64,000 bases of DNA, from assembly GCA_944474755.1 (NCBI GenBank), contig OX104122.1, positions 1,854,751 through 1,918,750 of the forward strand. The letters run 5' to 3'. The DNA is from Limnoperna fortunei (Eukaryota; Mollusca; Bivalvia; Mytilida; Modiolidae). Positions 1 through 15,439 of this stretch are shown here, in pieces (the stretch's first letter is position 1; each line of letters opens with the position of its first letter). Both the position numbers and the translations under genes were made by a program. The notes under the pieces were generated by a model, which did no database searches, was not told where the DNA came from, and saw only the letters and a list, made by a program, of their open reading frames with translations.

Positions 1-3000
1 TTAGAGTAAAACATATCATAGAGACAGCATTAAGAAGGTATGTACAGTTAGAGTAGAACATATCATAGAGACAGCATTAAGAAGGTATGTACAGTTAGAG
101 TAGAACATATCATAGAGACAGCATTAAGAAGGTATGTACAGTTAGAGTAGAACATATCATAGAGACAACATTAAGAAGGTATGTACAGTTAGAGTAGAAC
201 ATACCATAGAGACAACATTAAGAAGGTATTTACAGTTAGAGTAGAACATATCATAGAGACAACATTAAGAAGGTATGTACAGTTTGAGTAGAACATACCA
301 TAGAGACAGCATTAAGAAGGTATGTACAGTTAGAGTAGAACATATCATAGAGACAACATTAAGAAGGTATGTACAGTTAGAGTAGAACATATCATAGAGA
401 CAACATTAAGAAGGTATTTACAGTTAGAGTAGAACATACCATAGAGACAACATTAAGAAGGTATGTACAGTTTGAGTAGAACATACGATAGAGACAACAT
501 TAAGAAGGTATGTACAGTTAGAGTAGAACATATCATAGAGACAGCATTAAGAAGGTATGTACAGTTAGAGTAGAACATACCATAGAGACAGCATTAAGAA
601 GGTATGTACAGTTAGAGTAGAACATATCATAGAGACAGCATTAAGAAGGTATGTACAGTTAGAGTAGAACATACCATAGAGGCAACATTAAGAAGGTGTG
701 TACAGTTAGAGTAGAACATATCATAGAGACAACATTAAGAAGGTATGTACAGTTTGAGTAGAACATACCATAGAGACAGCATTAAGAAGGTATGTACAGT
801 TAGAGTAGAACATACCATAGAGGCAACATTAAGAAGGTGTGTACAGTTAGAGTAGAACATATCATAGAGACAACATTAAGAAGGTATGTACAGTTTGAGT
901 AGAACATACCATAGAGACAGCATTAAGAAGGTATGTACAGTTAGAGTAGAACATACCATAGAGACAACATTAAGAAGGTGTGTACAGTTTGAGTAGAACA
1001 TATCATGGAGACAGCATTAAGAAGGTATGTACAGTTAGAGTAGAACATATCATAGAGACAACATTAAGAAGGTGTGTACAGTTTGAGTAGAACATACCAT
1101 AGAGACAACATTAAGAAGGTATGTACAGTTAGAGTAGAACATACCATAGAGACAGCATTAAGAAGGTATGTACAGTTAGAGTAGAACATATCATGGAGAC
1201 AGCATTAAGAAGGTATGTACAGTTAGAGTAGAACATATCATGGAGACAGCATTAAGACGGCGTGTACAGTTAGAGTAGAACATATCATGGAGACAGCATT
1301 AAGACGGTGTGTACAGTTAGAGTAGAACATATCATGGAGACAGCATTAAGAAGGTATGTACAGTTAGAGTAGAACATATCATAGAGACAGCATTAAGACG
1401 GTGTGTACAGTTAGAGTAGAACATATCATGGAGACAGCATTAAGAAGGTATGTACAGTTAGAGTAGAACATATCATGGAGACAGCATTAAGAAGGTATTT
1501 ACAGTTAGAGTAGAACATATCATAGAGACAGCATTAAGACGGTGTGTACAGTTAGAGTAGAACATATCATAGAGACAGCATTAAGAAGGTATTTACAGTT
1601 AGAGTAGAACATATCATGGAGACAGCATTAAGAAGGTATGTACAGTTAGAGTAGAACATATCATAGAGACAGCATTAAGAAGGTGTGTACAGTTAGAGTA
1701 GAACATATCATAGAGACAGCATTAAGAAGGTGTGTACAGTTTGAGTAGAACATATCATAGAGACAGCATTAAGAAGGTATGTACAGTTAGAGTAGAACAT
1801 ATCATAGAGACAACATTAAGAAGGTATGTACAGTTTGAGTAGAACATATCATAGAGACAGCATTAAGAAGGTGTGTACAGTTAGAGTAGAACATATCATA
1901 GAGACAACATTAAGAAGGTATGTACAGTTAGAGTAGAACATACCATAGAGACAGCATTAAGAAGGTATGTACAGTTAGAGTAGAACATATCATAGAGACA
2001 GCATTAAGAAGGTGTGTACAGTTAGAGTAGAACATATCATAGAGACAACATTAAGAAGGTGTGTACAGTTTGAGTAGAACATATCATAGAGACAGCATTA
2101 AGAAGGTGTGTACAGTTAGAGTAGAACATATCATAGAGACAACATTAAGAAGGTATGTACAGTTAGAGTAGAACATACCATAGAGACAACATTAAGAAGG
2201 TATGTACAGTTAGAGTAGAACATATCATAGAGACAACATTAAGAAGGTGTGTACAGTTAGAGTAGAACATATCATAGAGACAGCATTAAGAAGGTATGTA
2301 CAGTTAGAGTAGAACATATCATAGAGACAGCATTAAGAAGGTATGTACAGTTAGAGTAGAACATATCATAGAGACAGCATTAAGAAGGTATGTACAGTTA
2401 GAGTAGAACATATCATAGAGACAACATTAAGAAGGTGTGTACAGTTAGAGTAGAACATATCATAGAGACAACATTAAGAAGGTGTGTACAGTTTGAGTAG
2501 AACATATCATAGAGACAGCATTAAGAAGGTATGTACAGTTAGAGTAGAACATACCATAGAGACAACATTAAGAAGGTGTGTACAGTTAGAGTAGAACATA
2601 CCATAGAGACAACATTAAGAAGGTGTGTACAGTTAGAGTAGAACATACCATAGAGACAGCATTAAGAAGGTATGTACAGTTAGAGTAGAACATACCATAG
2701 AGACAGCATTAAGAAGGTGTGTACAGTTAGAGTAGAACATACCATAGAGACAGCATTAAGAAGGTGTGTACAGTTAGAATAGAACATACCATAGAGACAA
2801 CATTAAGAAGGTATGTACAGTTTGAGTAGAACATACCATAGAGACAGCATTAAGAAGGTATGTACAGTTAGAGTAGAACATATCATAGAGACAGCATTAA
2901 GAAGGTGTGTACAGTTAGAGTAGAACATATCATAGAGACAGCATTAAGAAGGTGTGTACAGTTAGAGTAGAACATACCATAGAGACAGCATTAAGAAGGT

Positions 3001-4736
3001 GTGTACAGTTAGAGTAGAACATATCATGGAGACAGCATTAAGAAGGTATGTACAGTTAGAGTAGAACATATCATAAAGACAGCATTAAGAAGGTGTGTAC
3101 AGTTAGAGTAGAACATATCATGGAGACAGCATTAAGAAGGTATGTACAGTTAGAGTAGAACATACCATAGAGACAACATTAAGAAGGTATGTACAGTTAG
3201 AGTAGAACATATCATAGAGACAGCATGAAGAAGGTATGTACAGTTAGAGTAGAACATATCATAGAGACAGCATTAAGAAGGTATGTACAGTTAGAGTAGA
3301 ACATACCATAGAGACAGCATTAAGAAGGTATGTACAGTTAGAGTAGAACATATCATAGAGACAGCATTAAGAAGGTATGTACAGTTTGAGTAGAACATAT
3401 CATAGAGACAACATTAAGACGGTGTGTACAGTTAGAGTAGAACATATCATGGAGACAGCATTAAGAAGGTATTTACAGTTAGAGTAGAACATATCATAGA
3501 GACAACATTAAGAAGGTGTGTACAGTTAGAGTAGAACATATCATGGAGACAGCATTAAGAAGGTATGTACAGTTAGAGTAGAACATATCATAGAGACAGC
3601 ATTAAGAAGGTATGTACAGTTAGAGTAGAACATACCATAGAGACAGCATTAAGAAGGTGTGTACAGTTTGAGTAGAACATACCATAGAGACAGCATTAAG
3701 AAGGTGTGTACAGTTTGAGTAGAACATACCATGGAGACAGCATTAAGAAGGTATGTACAGTTAGAGTAGAACATATCATAGAGACAGCATTAAGAAGGTG
3801 TGTACAGTTTGAGTAGAACATATCATAGAGACAGCATTAAGAAGGTATGTACAGTTAGAGTAGAACATATCATAGAGACAGCATTAAGAAGGTATGTACA
3901 GTTAGAGTAGAACATATCATAGAGACAGCATTAAGAAGGTATGTACAGTTTGAGTAGAACATACCATAGAGACAACATTAAGAAGGTATGTACAGTTAGA
4001 GTAGAACATATCATAGAGACAGCATTAAGAAGGTATGTACAGTTAGAGTAGAACATATCAAAGAGACAGCATTAAGAAGGTGTGTACAGTTTGAGTAGAA
4101 CATATCATAGAGACAACATTAAGAAGGTATGTACAGTTAGAGTAGAACATATCATAGAGACAGCATTAAGAAGGTGTGTACAGTTTGAGTAGAACATATC
4201 ATAGAGACAACATTAAGAAGGTATGTACAGTTAGAGTAGAACATATCAAAGAGACAGCATTAAGAAGGTGTGTACAGTTTGAGTAGAACATATCATAGAG
4301 ACAACATTAAGAAGGTATGTACAGTTAGAGTAGAACATATCATAGAGACAACATTAAGAAGGTATGTACAGTTAGAGTAGAACATATCATGGAGACAGCA
4401 TTAAGAACGTGTGTACAGTTAGAGTAGAACATATCATAGAGACAACATTAAGAAGGTATGTACAGTTAGAGTAGAACATATCATGGAGACAGCATTAAGA
4501 ACGTGTGTACAGTTAGAGTAGAACATACCATAGAGACAGCATTAAGAAGGTATGTACAGTTAGAGTAGAACATACCATAGAGACAACATTAAGAAGGTAT
4601 GTACAGTTAGAGTAGAACATACCATAGAGACAACATTAAGAAGGTATGTACAGTTAGAGTAGAACATACCATAGAGACAACATTAAGAAGGTATGTACAG
4701 TTAGAGTAGAACATACCATAGAGACAACATTAAGAA

Positions 4737-7700
4737 GGTATGTACAGTTAGAGTAGAACATACCATAGAGACAACATTAAGAAGGTGTGTACAGTTAGAG
4801 TAGAACATACCATAGAGACAACATTAAGAAGGTATGTACAGTTAGAGTAGAACATACCATAGAGACAACATTAAGAAGGTATGTACAGTTAGAGTAGAAC
4901 ATATCATAGAGACAGCATTAAGAAGGTATGTACAGTTAGAGTAGAACATATCATAGAGACAGCATTAAGAAGGTATGTACAGTTAGAGTAGAACATACCA
5001 TAGAGACAACATTAAGAAGGTGTGTACAGTTTGAGTAGAACATACCATAGAGACAGCATTAAGAAGGTGTGTACAGTTTGAGTAGAACATACCATAGAGA
5101 CAACATTAAGAAGGTGTGTACAGTTTGAGTAGAACATACCATAGAGACAGCATTAAGAAGGTGTGTACAGTTAGAGTAGAACATACCATAGAGACAGCAT
5201 TAAGAAGGTGTGTACAGTTAGAGTAGAACATACCATAGAGACAGCATTAAGAAGGTATGTACAGTTAGAGTAGAACATACCATAGAGACAGCATTAAGAA
5301 GGTGTGTACAGTTTGAGTAGAACATACCATAGAGAAAACATTAAGAAGGTGTGTACAGTTAGAGTAGAACATATCATAGAGACAGCATTAAGAAGGTATG
5401 TACAGTTAGAGTAGAACATACCATAGAGACAACATTAAGAAGGTATGTACAGTTAGAGTAGAACATATCATGGAGACAGCATTAAGAAGGTATGTACAGT
5501 TAGAGTAGAACATACCATAGAGACAGCATTAAGAAGGTATGTACAGTTAGAGTAGAACATATCATAGAGACAACATTAAGAAGGTATGTACAGTTTGAGT
5601 AGAACATATCATAGAGACAGCATTAAGAAGGTGTGTACAGTTAGAGTAGAACATATCATAGAGACAACATTAAGAAGGTATGTACAGTTAGAGTAGAACA
5701 TATCATAGAGACAGCATTAAGAAGGTGTGTACAGTTTGAGTAGAACATATCATAGAGACAGCATTAAGAAGGTGTGTACAGTTAGAGTAGAACATATCAT
5801 AGAGACAGCATGAAGAAGGTGTGTACAGTTAGAGTAGAACATATCATAGAGACAGCATTAAGAAGGTATGTACAGTTAGAGTAGAACATATCATAGAGAC
5901 AGCATTAAGAAGGTGTGTACAGTTTGAGTAGAACATATCATAGAGACAGCATTAAGAAGGTGTGTACAGTTAGAGTAGAACATATCATAGAGACAGCATT
6001 AAGAAGGTGTGTACAGTTTGAGTAGAACATATCATAGAGACAGCATTAAGAAGGTGTGTACAGTTAGAGTAGAACATATCATAGAGACAGCATGAAGAAG
6101 GTGTGTACAGTTAGAATAGAACATATCATAGAGACAGCATTAAGAAGGTATGTACAGTTTGAGTAGAACATATCATAGAGACAGCATTAAGAAGGTATGT
6201 ACAGTTTGAGTAGAACATATCATGGAGACAGCATTAAGAAGGTATGTACAGTTTGAGTAGAACTTACCATAGAGACAGCATTAAGAAGGTATGTACAGTT
6301 TGAGTAGAACATATCATAGAGACAGCATTAAGAAGGTATGTACAGTTAGAGTAGAACATATCATAGAGACAACATAAAGAAGGTATGTACAGTTTGAGTA
6401 GAACATATCATAGAGGCAACATTAAGAAGGTGTGTACAGTTTGAGTAGAACTTACCATAGAGACAGCATTAAGAAGGTATGTACAGTTTGAATAGAACAT
6501 ACCATAGAGACAGCATTAAGAAGGTATGTACAGTTAGAGTAGAACATACCATAGAGACAACATTAAGAAGGTGTGTACAGTTAGAGTAGAACATACCATA
6601 GAGACAACATTAAGAAGGTATGTACAGTTAGAGTAGAACATACCATAGAGACAACATTAAGAAGGTATGTACAGTTAGAGTAGAACATATCATAGAGACA
6701 GCATTAAGAAGGTATGTACAGTTAGAGTAGAACATATCATAGAGACAGCATTAAGAAGGTATGTACAGTTAGAGTAGAACATACCATAGAGACAACATTA
6801 AGAAGGTGTGTACAGTTTGAGTAGAACATACCATAGAGACAGCATTAAGAAGGTGTGTACAGTTTGAGTAGAACATACCATAGAGACAACATTAAGAAGG
6901 TGTGTACAGTTTGAGTAGAACATACCATAGAGACAGCATTAAGAAGGTGTGTACAGTTAGAGTAGAACATACCATAGAGACAGCATTAAGAAGGTGTGTA
7001 CAGTTAGAGTAGAACATACCATAGAGACAGCATTAAGAAGGTATGTACAGTTAGAGTAGAACATACCATAGAGACAGCATTAAGAAGGTGTGTACAGTTT
7101 GAGTAGAACATACCATAGAGAAAACATTAAGAAGGTGTGTACAGTTAGAGTAGAACATATCATAGAGACAGCATTAAGAAGGTATGTACAGTTAGAGTAG
7201 AACATACCATAGAGACAACATTAAGAAGGTATGTACAGTTAGAGTAGAACATATCATGGAGACAGCATTAAGAAGGTATGTACAGTTAGAGTAGAACATA
7301 CCATAGAGACAGCATTAAGAAGGTATGTACAGTTAGAGTAGAACATATCATAGAGACAACATTAAGAAGGTATGTACAGTTTGAGTAGAACATATCATAG
7401 AGACAGCATTAAGAAGGTGTGTACAGTTAGAGTAGAACATATCATAGAGACAACATTAAGAAGGTATGTACAGTTAGAGTAGAACATATCATAGAGACAG
7501 CATTAAGAAGGTGTGTACAGTTTGAGTAGAACATATCATAGAGACAGCATTAAGAAGGTGTGTACAGTTAGAGTAGAACATATCATAGAGACAGCATGAA
7601 GAAGGTGTGTACAGTTAGAGTAGAACATATCATAGAGACAGCATTAAGAAGGTATGTACAGTTAGAGTAGAACATATCATAGAGACAGCATTAAGAAGGT

Positions 7701-8308
7701 GTGTACAGTTTGAGTAGAACATATCATAGAGACAGCATTAAGAAGGTGTGTACAGTTAGAGTAGAACATATCATAGAGACAGCATTAAGAAGGTGTGTAC
7801 AGTTTGAGTAGAACATATCATAGAGACAGCATTAAGAAGGTGTGTACAGTTAGAGTAGAACATATCATAGAGACAGCATGAAGAAGGTGTGTACAGTTAG
7901 AATAGAACATATCATAGAGACAGCATTAAGAAGGTATGTACAGTTTGAGTAGAACATATCATAGAGACAGCATTAAGAAGGTATGTACAGTTTGAGTAGA
8001 ACATATCATGGAGACAGCATTAAGAAGGTATGTACAGTTTGAGTAGAACTTACCATAGAGACAGCATTAAGAAGGTATGTACAGTTTGAGTAGAACATAT
8101 CATAGAGACAGCATTAAGAAGGTATGTACAGTTAGAGTAGAACATATCATAGAGACAACATAAAGAAGGTATGTACAGTTTGAGTAGAACATATCATAGA
8201 GGCAACATTAAGAAGGTGTGTACAGTTTGAGTAGAACTTACCATAGAGACAGCATTAAGAAGGTATGTACAGTTTGAATAGAACATACCATAGAGACAGC
8301 ATTAAGAA
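4737..8308. repeat. Two adjacent 38-monomer blocks within the satellite
   Basis: The stretch 4737-6522 is repeated at 6523-8308 with a constant offset of 1786 bp, exactly 38 x 47. Rare tags fall at the same offset: AGAGAAAACA at 5331 and 7117, GAACTTACC near 6260 and 8046, and TTTGAATAG near 6487 and 8273. Agreement stops at about 4737 on the left and 8308 on the right, so this is a two-copy tandem block and not a long higher-order array. The few differences I saw suggest a recent unequal exchange or replication event. Boundaries are read by eye to within about one monomer. Confidence 0.88.
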
Positions 8309-10634
8309 GGTGTGTACAGTTTGAGTAGAACATATCATAGAGACAGCATTAAGAAGGTGTGTACAGTTTGAGTAGAACATACCATAGAGACAGCATTAAG
8401 AAGGTGTGTACAGTTTGAGTAGAACATACCATAGAGACAGCATTAAGAAGGTGTGTACAGTTTGAATAGAACATACCATAGAGACAGCATTAAGAAGGTA
8501 TGTACAGTTTGAGTAGAACATATCATAGAGACAGCATTAAGAAGGTATGTACAGTTAGAGTAGAACATACCATAGAGACAGCATTAAGAAGGTGTGTACA
8601 GTTTGAATAGAACATACCATAGAGACAGCATTAAGAAGGTGTGTACAGTTTGAGTAGAACATATCATAGAGACAGCATTAAGAAGGTATGTACAGTTTGA
8701 GTAGAACATATCATAGAGACAGCATTAAGAAGGTATGTACAGTTAGAGTAGAACATATCATAGAGACAACATTAAGAAGGTGTGTACAGTTTGAATAGAA
8801 CATACCATAGAGACAGCATTAAGAAGGTGTGTACAGTTTGAGTAGAACATATCATAGAGACAGCATTAAGACTGTGTGTACAGTTAGAATAGAACATACC
8901 ATAGAGACAGCATTAAGAAGGTGTGTACAGTTTGAGTAGAACATACCATAGAGACAGCATTAAGAAGGTATGTACAGTTAGAGTAGAACATATCATAGAG
9001 ACAGCATTAAGAAGGTATGTACAGTTAGAGTAGAACATATCATAGAGGCAACATTAAGAAGGTATGTACAGTTTGAGTAGAACATATCATAGAGACAGCA
9101 TTAAGAAGGTATGTACAGTTAGAGTAGAACATATCATAGAGACAGCATTAAGAAGGTATGTACAGTTAGAGTAGAACATATCATAGAGGCAACATTAAGA
9201 AGGTGTGTACAGTTTGAGTAGAACATACCATAGAGACAGCATTAAGAAGGTATGTACAGTTTGAGTAGAACATATCATAGAGACAGCATTAAGAAGGTAT
9301 GTACAGTTAGAGTAGAACATACTGTACCATAGAGACAGCATTAAGAAGGTATGTACAGTTAGAGTAGAACATACCATAGAGACAGCATTAAGAATGTGTG
9401 TACAGTTTGAGTAGAACATATAATAGAGACAACATAAAGAAGGTATGTACAGTTTGAGTAGAACATACCATAGAGACAGCATTAAGAAGGTGTGTACAGT
9501 TAGAGTAGAACATATAATAGAGACAGCATTAAGAAGGTATGTACAGTTAGAGTAGAACATATCATAGAGACAGCATTAAGAAGGTATGTACAGTTTGAGT
9601 AGAACATATAATAGAGACAGCATTAAGGTGTGTACAGTTTGAGTATAACATATCATAGAGACAGCATTAAGAAGGTGTGTACTGTTTGAGTAGAACATAT
9701 CCTAGAGACAACATTAAGGTGTGTACAGTTTGAGTATAACATATCATAGAGACAGCATTAAGAAGGTGTGTACTGTTTGAGTAGAACATACCATAGAGAC
9801 AGCATTAAGAAGGTGTGTACTGTTTGAGTAGAACATACCATAGAGACAGCATTAAGAAGGTATGTACAGTTAGAGTAGAACATACCATAGAGACAGCATT
9901 AAGAAGGTATGTACAGTTAGAGTAGAACATACCATAGAGACATCGTTAAGAAGGTATGTACAGTTTGAGTAGAACATATAATAGAGACAGCATTAAGAAG
10001 GTTATGTACAGTTAGAGTAGAACATATCATAGAGACAGCATTAAGAAGGTATGTACAGTTAGAGTAGAACATATCATAGAGACAGCATTAAGAAGGTATG
10101 TACAGTTTGAGTAGAACATACCATAGAGACAGCATTAAGAAGGTATGTACAGTTAGAGTAGAACATACCATAGAGACAGCATTAAGAAGGTGTGTACAGT
10201 TTGAGTAGAACATATAATAGAGACAGCATTAAGAAGGTATGTACAGTTAGAGTAGAACATATCCTAGAGACAACATTAAGAAGGTATGTACAGTTTGAGT
10301 AGAACATATCATAGAGACAGCATTAAGAAGGTATGTACAGTTAGAGTAGAACATATCATAGAGACAGCATTAAGAAGGTATGTACAGTTTGAGTAGAACA
10401 TATCCTAGAGACAACATTAAGGTGTGTACAGTTTGAGTATAACATATCATAGAGACAGCATTAAGAAGATGTGTACTGTTTGAGTAGAACATACCATAGA
10501 GACAGCATTAAGAAGGTGTGTACTGTTTGAGTAGAACATACCATAGAGACAGCATTAAGAAGGTATGTACAGTTTGAGTAGAACATAACATAGAGACAGC
10601 ATTAAGAAGGTGTGTACAGTTAGAGTAGAACATA

Positions 10635-11574
10635 TCATAGAGACAGCATTAAGAAGGTATGTACTGTTTGAGTAGAACATACCATAGAGACAGCATTAAG
10701 AAGGTGTGTGCAGTTTGAGTAGAACATATAATAGAGACAACATAAAGAAGGTATGTACAGTTTGAGTAGAACATACCATAGAGACAGCATTAAGAAGGTA
10801 TGTACAGTTTGAGTAGAACATACCATAGAGACAGCATTAAGAAGGTGTGTACAGTTAGAGTAGAACATATCATAGAGACAGCATTAAGAAGATGTGTACT
10901 GTTTGAATAGAACATATCATAGAGACAGCATTAAGAAGGTGTGTACAGTTAGAGTAGAACATATCATAGAGACAGCATTAAGAAGGTATGTACTGTTTGA
11001 GTAGAACATACCATAGAGACAGCATTAAGAAGGTGTGTGCAGTTTGAGTAGAACATATAATAGAGACAACATTAAGAAGGTATGTACAGTTAGAGTAGAA
11101 CATATCATAGAGACAGCATTAAGAAGGTATGTACTGTTTGAGTAGAACATACCATAGAGACAGCATTAAGAAGGTGTGTGCAGTTTGAGTAGAACATATA
11201 ATAGAGACAACATAAAGAAGGTATGTACAGTTTGAGTAGAACATACCATAGAGACAGCATTAAGAAGGTATGTACAGTTTGAGTAGAACATACCATAGAG
11301 ACAGCATTAAGAAGGTGTGTACAGTTAGAGTAGAACATATCATAGAGACAGCATTAAGAAGATGTGTACTGTTTGAATAGAACATATCATAGAGACAGCA
11401 TTAAGAAGGTGTGTACAGTTAGAGTAGAACATATCATAGAGGCAGCATTAAGAAGGTATGTACTGTTTGAGTAGAACATACCATAGAGACAGCATTAAGA
11501 AGGTGTGTGCAGTTTGAGTAGAACATATAATAGAGACAACATAAAGAAGGTATGTACAGTTTGAGTAGAACATA
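10635..11574. repeat. 10-monomer duplication in the satellite
   Basis: Segments starting at 10635 and 11105 are nearly identical with an offset of 470 bp (10 x 47). They share the uncommon variants GTGTGTGCAG, TACTGTTTGAG and CATAAAGAAGG in the same order. The two copies give identical 77-codon antisense shadow frames, which shows how little they have diverged. A third, partly similar run starts near 11450. The exact ends were not resolved. Confidence 0.8.
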
Positions 11575-14500
11575 TCATAGAGACAGCATTAAGAAGGTAT
11601 GTACAGTTTGAGTAGAACATACCATAGAGACAGCATTAAGAAGGTGTGTACAGTTAGAGTAGAACATATCATAGAGACAGCATTAAGAAGATGTGTACTG
11701 TTTGAATAGAACATATCATAGAGACAGCATTAAGAAGGTGTGTACAGTTAGAGTAGAACATACCATAGAGACAACATTAAGAAGGTATGTACAGTTAGAG
11801 TAGAACATATCATAGAGACAGCATTAAGAAGGTGTGTACAGTTAGAGTAGAACATATCATAGAGACAGCATTAAGAAGGTATGTACAGTTAGAGTAGAAC
11901 ATATCATAGAGACAACATTAAGAAGGTATGTACAGTTTGAGTAGAACATACCATAGAGACAGCATTAAGAAGGTAAGTACAGTTAGAGTAGAACATATCA
12001 TAGAGACAACATTAAGAAGGTATGTACAGTTTGAGTAGAACATATCATAGAGACAGCATTAAGAAGGTATGTACAGTTAGAGTAGAACATATAATAGAGA
12101 CAGCATTAAGAAGGTATGTACAGTTTGAGTAGAACATATCATAGAGACAGCATTAAGAAGGTGTGTACAGTTTGAGTAGAACATACCATAGAGACAGCAT
12201 TAAGAAGGTATGTACAGTTAGAGTAGAACATACCATAGAGACAACATTAAGAAGGTATGTACAGTTAGAGTAGAACATATCATAGAGACAGCATTAAGAA
12301 GGTGTGTACAGTTTGAGTAGAACATACCATAGAGACAGCATTAAGAAGGTGTGTACAGTTTGAGTAGAACATATCATAGAGACAGCATTAAGAAGGTATG
12401 TACAGTTAGAGTAGAACATACCATAGAGACAGCATTAAGAAGGTATGTACAGTTAGAGTAGAACATATCATAGAGACAGCATTAAGAAGGTGTGTACAGT
12501 TTGAGTAGAACATACCATAGAGACAGCATTAAGAAGGTATGTACAGTTAGAGTAGAACATATCATAGAGACAGCATTAAGAAGGTGTGTACAGTTTGAGT
12601 AGAACATATAATAGAGACAACATAAAGAAGGTATGTACAGTTTGAGTAGAACATACCATAGAGACAGCATTAAGAAGGTATGTACAGTTAGAGTAGAACA
12701 TATCATAGAGACAACATTAAGAAGGTATGTACAGTTTGAGTAGAACATACCATAGAGACAGCATTAGGAAGGTATGTACAGTTAGAGTAGAACATATCAT
12801 AGAGACAACATTAAGAAGGTATGTACAGTTTGAGTAGAACATACCATAGAGACAGCATTAAGAAGGTATGTACAGTTTGAGTAGAACATATCATAGAGAC
12901 AGCATTAAGAAGGTATGTACAGTTTGAGTAGAACATATCATAGAGACAGCATTAAGAAGGTGTGTACTGTTTGAGTAGAACATACCATAGAGACAACATT
13001 AAGAAGGTATGTACAGTTAGAGTAGAACATACCATAGAGACAACATTAAGAAGGTATGTACAGTTAGAGTAGAACATATCATAGAGACAGCATTAAGAAG
13101 GTATGTACAGTTTGAGTAGAACATATCATAGAGACAGCATTAAGAAGGTGTGTACTGTTTGAGTAGAACATACCATAGAGACAACATTAAGAAGGTATGT
13201 ACAGTTAGAGTAGAACATACCATAGAGACAGCATTAAGAAGGTGTGTACAGTTAGAGTAGAACATACCATAGAGACAACATTAAGAAGGTGTGTACAGTT
13301 AGAGTAGAACATACCATAGAGACAACATTAAGAAGGTGTGTACAGTTTGAGTAGAACATACCATAGAGACAACATTAAGAAGGTGTGTACAGTTAGAGTA
13401 GAACATACCATAGAGACAACATTAAGAAGGTATGTACAGTTAGAGTAGAACATATCATAGAGACAGCATTAAGAAGGTATGTACAGTTAGAGTAGAACAT
13501 ATCATAGAGACAGCATTAAGAAGGTATGTACAGTTAGAGTAGAACATACCATAGAGACAGCATTAAGAAGGTACATGTATGTACAGTTAGAGTAGAACAT
13601 ATCATAGAGATAGCATTAAGAAGGTATGTACAGTTAGAGTAGAACATACCATAGAGACAGCATTAAGAAGGTATGTACAGTTAGAGTAGAACATATCATA
13701 GAGACAGCATTAAGAAGGTATGTACAGTTAGAGTAGAACATACCATAGAGACAGCATTAAGAAGGTGTGTACAGTTAGAGTAGAACATACCATAGAGACA
13801 ACATTAAGAAGGTGTGTACAGTTAGAGTAGAACATACCATAGAGACAGCATTAAGAAGGTATGTACAGTTTGAGTAGAACATACCATAGAGACAGCATTA
13901 AGAAGGTATGTACAGTTAGAGTAGAACATATCATGGAGACAACATTAAGAAGGTATGTACAGTTAGAGTAGAACATATCATAGAGACAGCATTAAGAAGG
14001 TGTGTACAGTTAGAGTAGAACATACCATAGAGACAACATTAAGAAGGTGTGTACAGTTAGAGTAGAACATACCATAGAGACAACATTAAGAAGGTGTGTA
14101 CAGTTAGAGTAGAACATACCATAGAGACAACATTAAGAAGGTGTGTACAGTTAGAGTAGAACATACCATAGAGACAACATTAAGAAGGTGTGTACAGTTA
14201 GAGTAGAACATACCATAGAGACAACATTAAGAAGGTATGTACAGTTAGAGTAGAACATATCATAGAGACAGCATTAAGAAGGTGTGTACAGTTAGAGTAG
14301 AACATACCATAGAGACAGCATTAAGAAGGTATGTACAGTTAGAGTAGAACATACCATAGAGACAGCATTAAGAAGGTATGTACAGTTTGAGTAGAACATA
14401 CTGTACCATACAGACAACATTAAGAAGGTGTGTACAGTTAGAGTAGAACATACCATAGAGACAGCATTAAGAAGGTGTGTACAGTTAGAGTAGAACATAC

Positions 14501-15439
14501 CATAGAGACAGCATTAAGAAGGTATGTACAGTTTGAGTAGAACATACCATAGAGACAGCATTAAGAAGGTATTTACAGTTAGAGTAGAACATATCATAGA
14601 GACAACATTAAGAAGGTGTGTACAGTTAGAGTAGAACATATCATAGAGACAACATTAAGAAGGTATGTACAGTTTGAGTAGAACATATCATAGAGGCAAC
14701 ATTAAGAAGGTGTGTACAGTTTGAGTAGAACATATCATAGAGACAGCATTAAGAAGGTATGTACAGTTTGAGTAGAACATATCATAGAGACAGCATTAAG
14801 AAGGTGTGTACAGTTTGAGTAGAACATATCATAGAGACAGCATTAAGAAGGTATGTACAGTTTGAGTAGAACATACCATAGAGACAGCATTAAGAAGGTA
14901 TGTACAGTTAGAGTAGAACATACCATAGAGACAGCATTAAGAAGGTATGTACAGTTAGAGTAGAACATATCATAGAGACAGCATTAAGAAGGTATGTACA
15001 GTTTGAGTAGAACATACCATAGAGACAACATTAAGAAGGTATGTACAGTTAGAGTAGAACATATCCTAGAGACAACATTAAGAAGGTATGTACAGTTTGA
15101 GTAGAACATATCATAGAGACAACATTAAGAAGGTATGTACAGTTAGAGTAGAACATATCATAGAGACAGCATTAAGAAGGTATGTACAGTTTGAGTAGAA
15201 CATATCATAGAGACAACATTAAGAAGGTATGTACAGTTTGAGTAGAACATATCATAGAGACAACATTAAGAAGGTATGTACAGTTAGAGTAGAACATATC
15301 CTAGAGACAACATTAAGAAGGTATGTACAGTTAGAGTAGAACATATCATAGAGACAGCATTAAGAAGGTATGTACAGTTAGAGTAGAACATATCCTAGAG
15401 ACAGCATTAAGAAGGTATGTACAGATAGAGTAGAACATA

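Larger units (their letters stand above)
1..15439. repeat. 47-bp satellite array, left block
   Basis: About 328 head-to-tail copies of a 47-bp monomer. Each reads GTACAGTTAGAGTAGAACAT followed by ATCATAGAGACAGCATTAAG and AAGGTAT. Monomers differ mainly at a few near-binary sites: CAGTTAGAG or CAGTTTGAG, CATATC or CATACC, GACAGC or GACAAC, GGTATGT or GGTGTGT. Rare variants (GAACTTACC, AGAGAAAACA, short units with CATTAAGGTG, units with an extra CTGTAC near 9321 and 14401) serve as tags for block duplications. The array runs off the left edge, so its full size is unknown. The minus strand gives antisense open frames of 60-121 codons whose peptides repeat every 47 residues. This follows from a stop-poor unit whose length is not a multiple of three, not from a gene. 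No centromeric or telomeric role can be read from the sequence. Confidence 0.98.

Noticed and set aside
9195..14498. Antisense open frames in the satellite with repeats such as LLNAVSM and TVHTFLMLSLW, up to 121 codons
   Set aside because: The 47-bp unit has few stops on that strand and 47 is not a multiple of 3, so all frames are visited in turn and the peptide repeats every three monomers. There is no start, promoter or conservation signal.
1..15439. CRISPR array because of regular short repeats
   Set aside because: There are no unique spacers between repeats; the whole period is repeated. The context is a eukaryotic genome with introns and SINEs.
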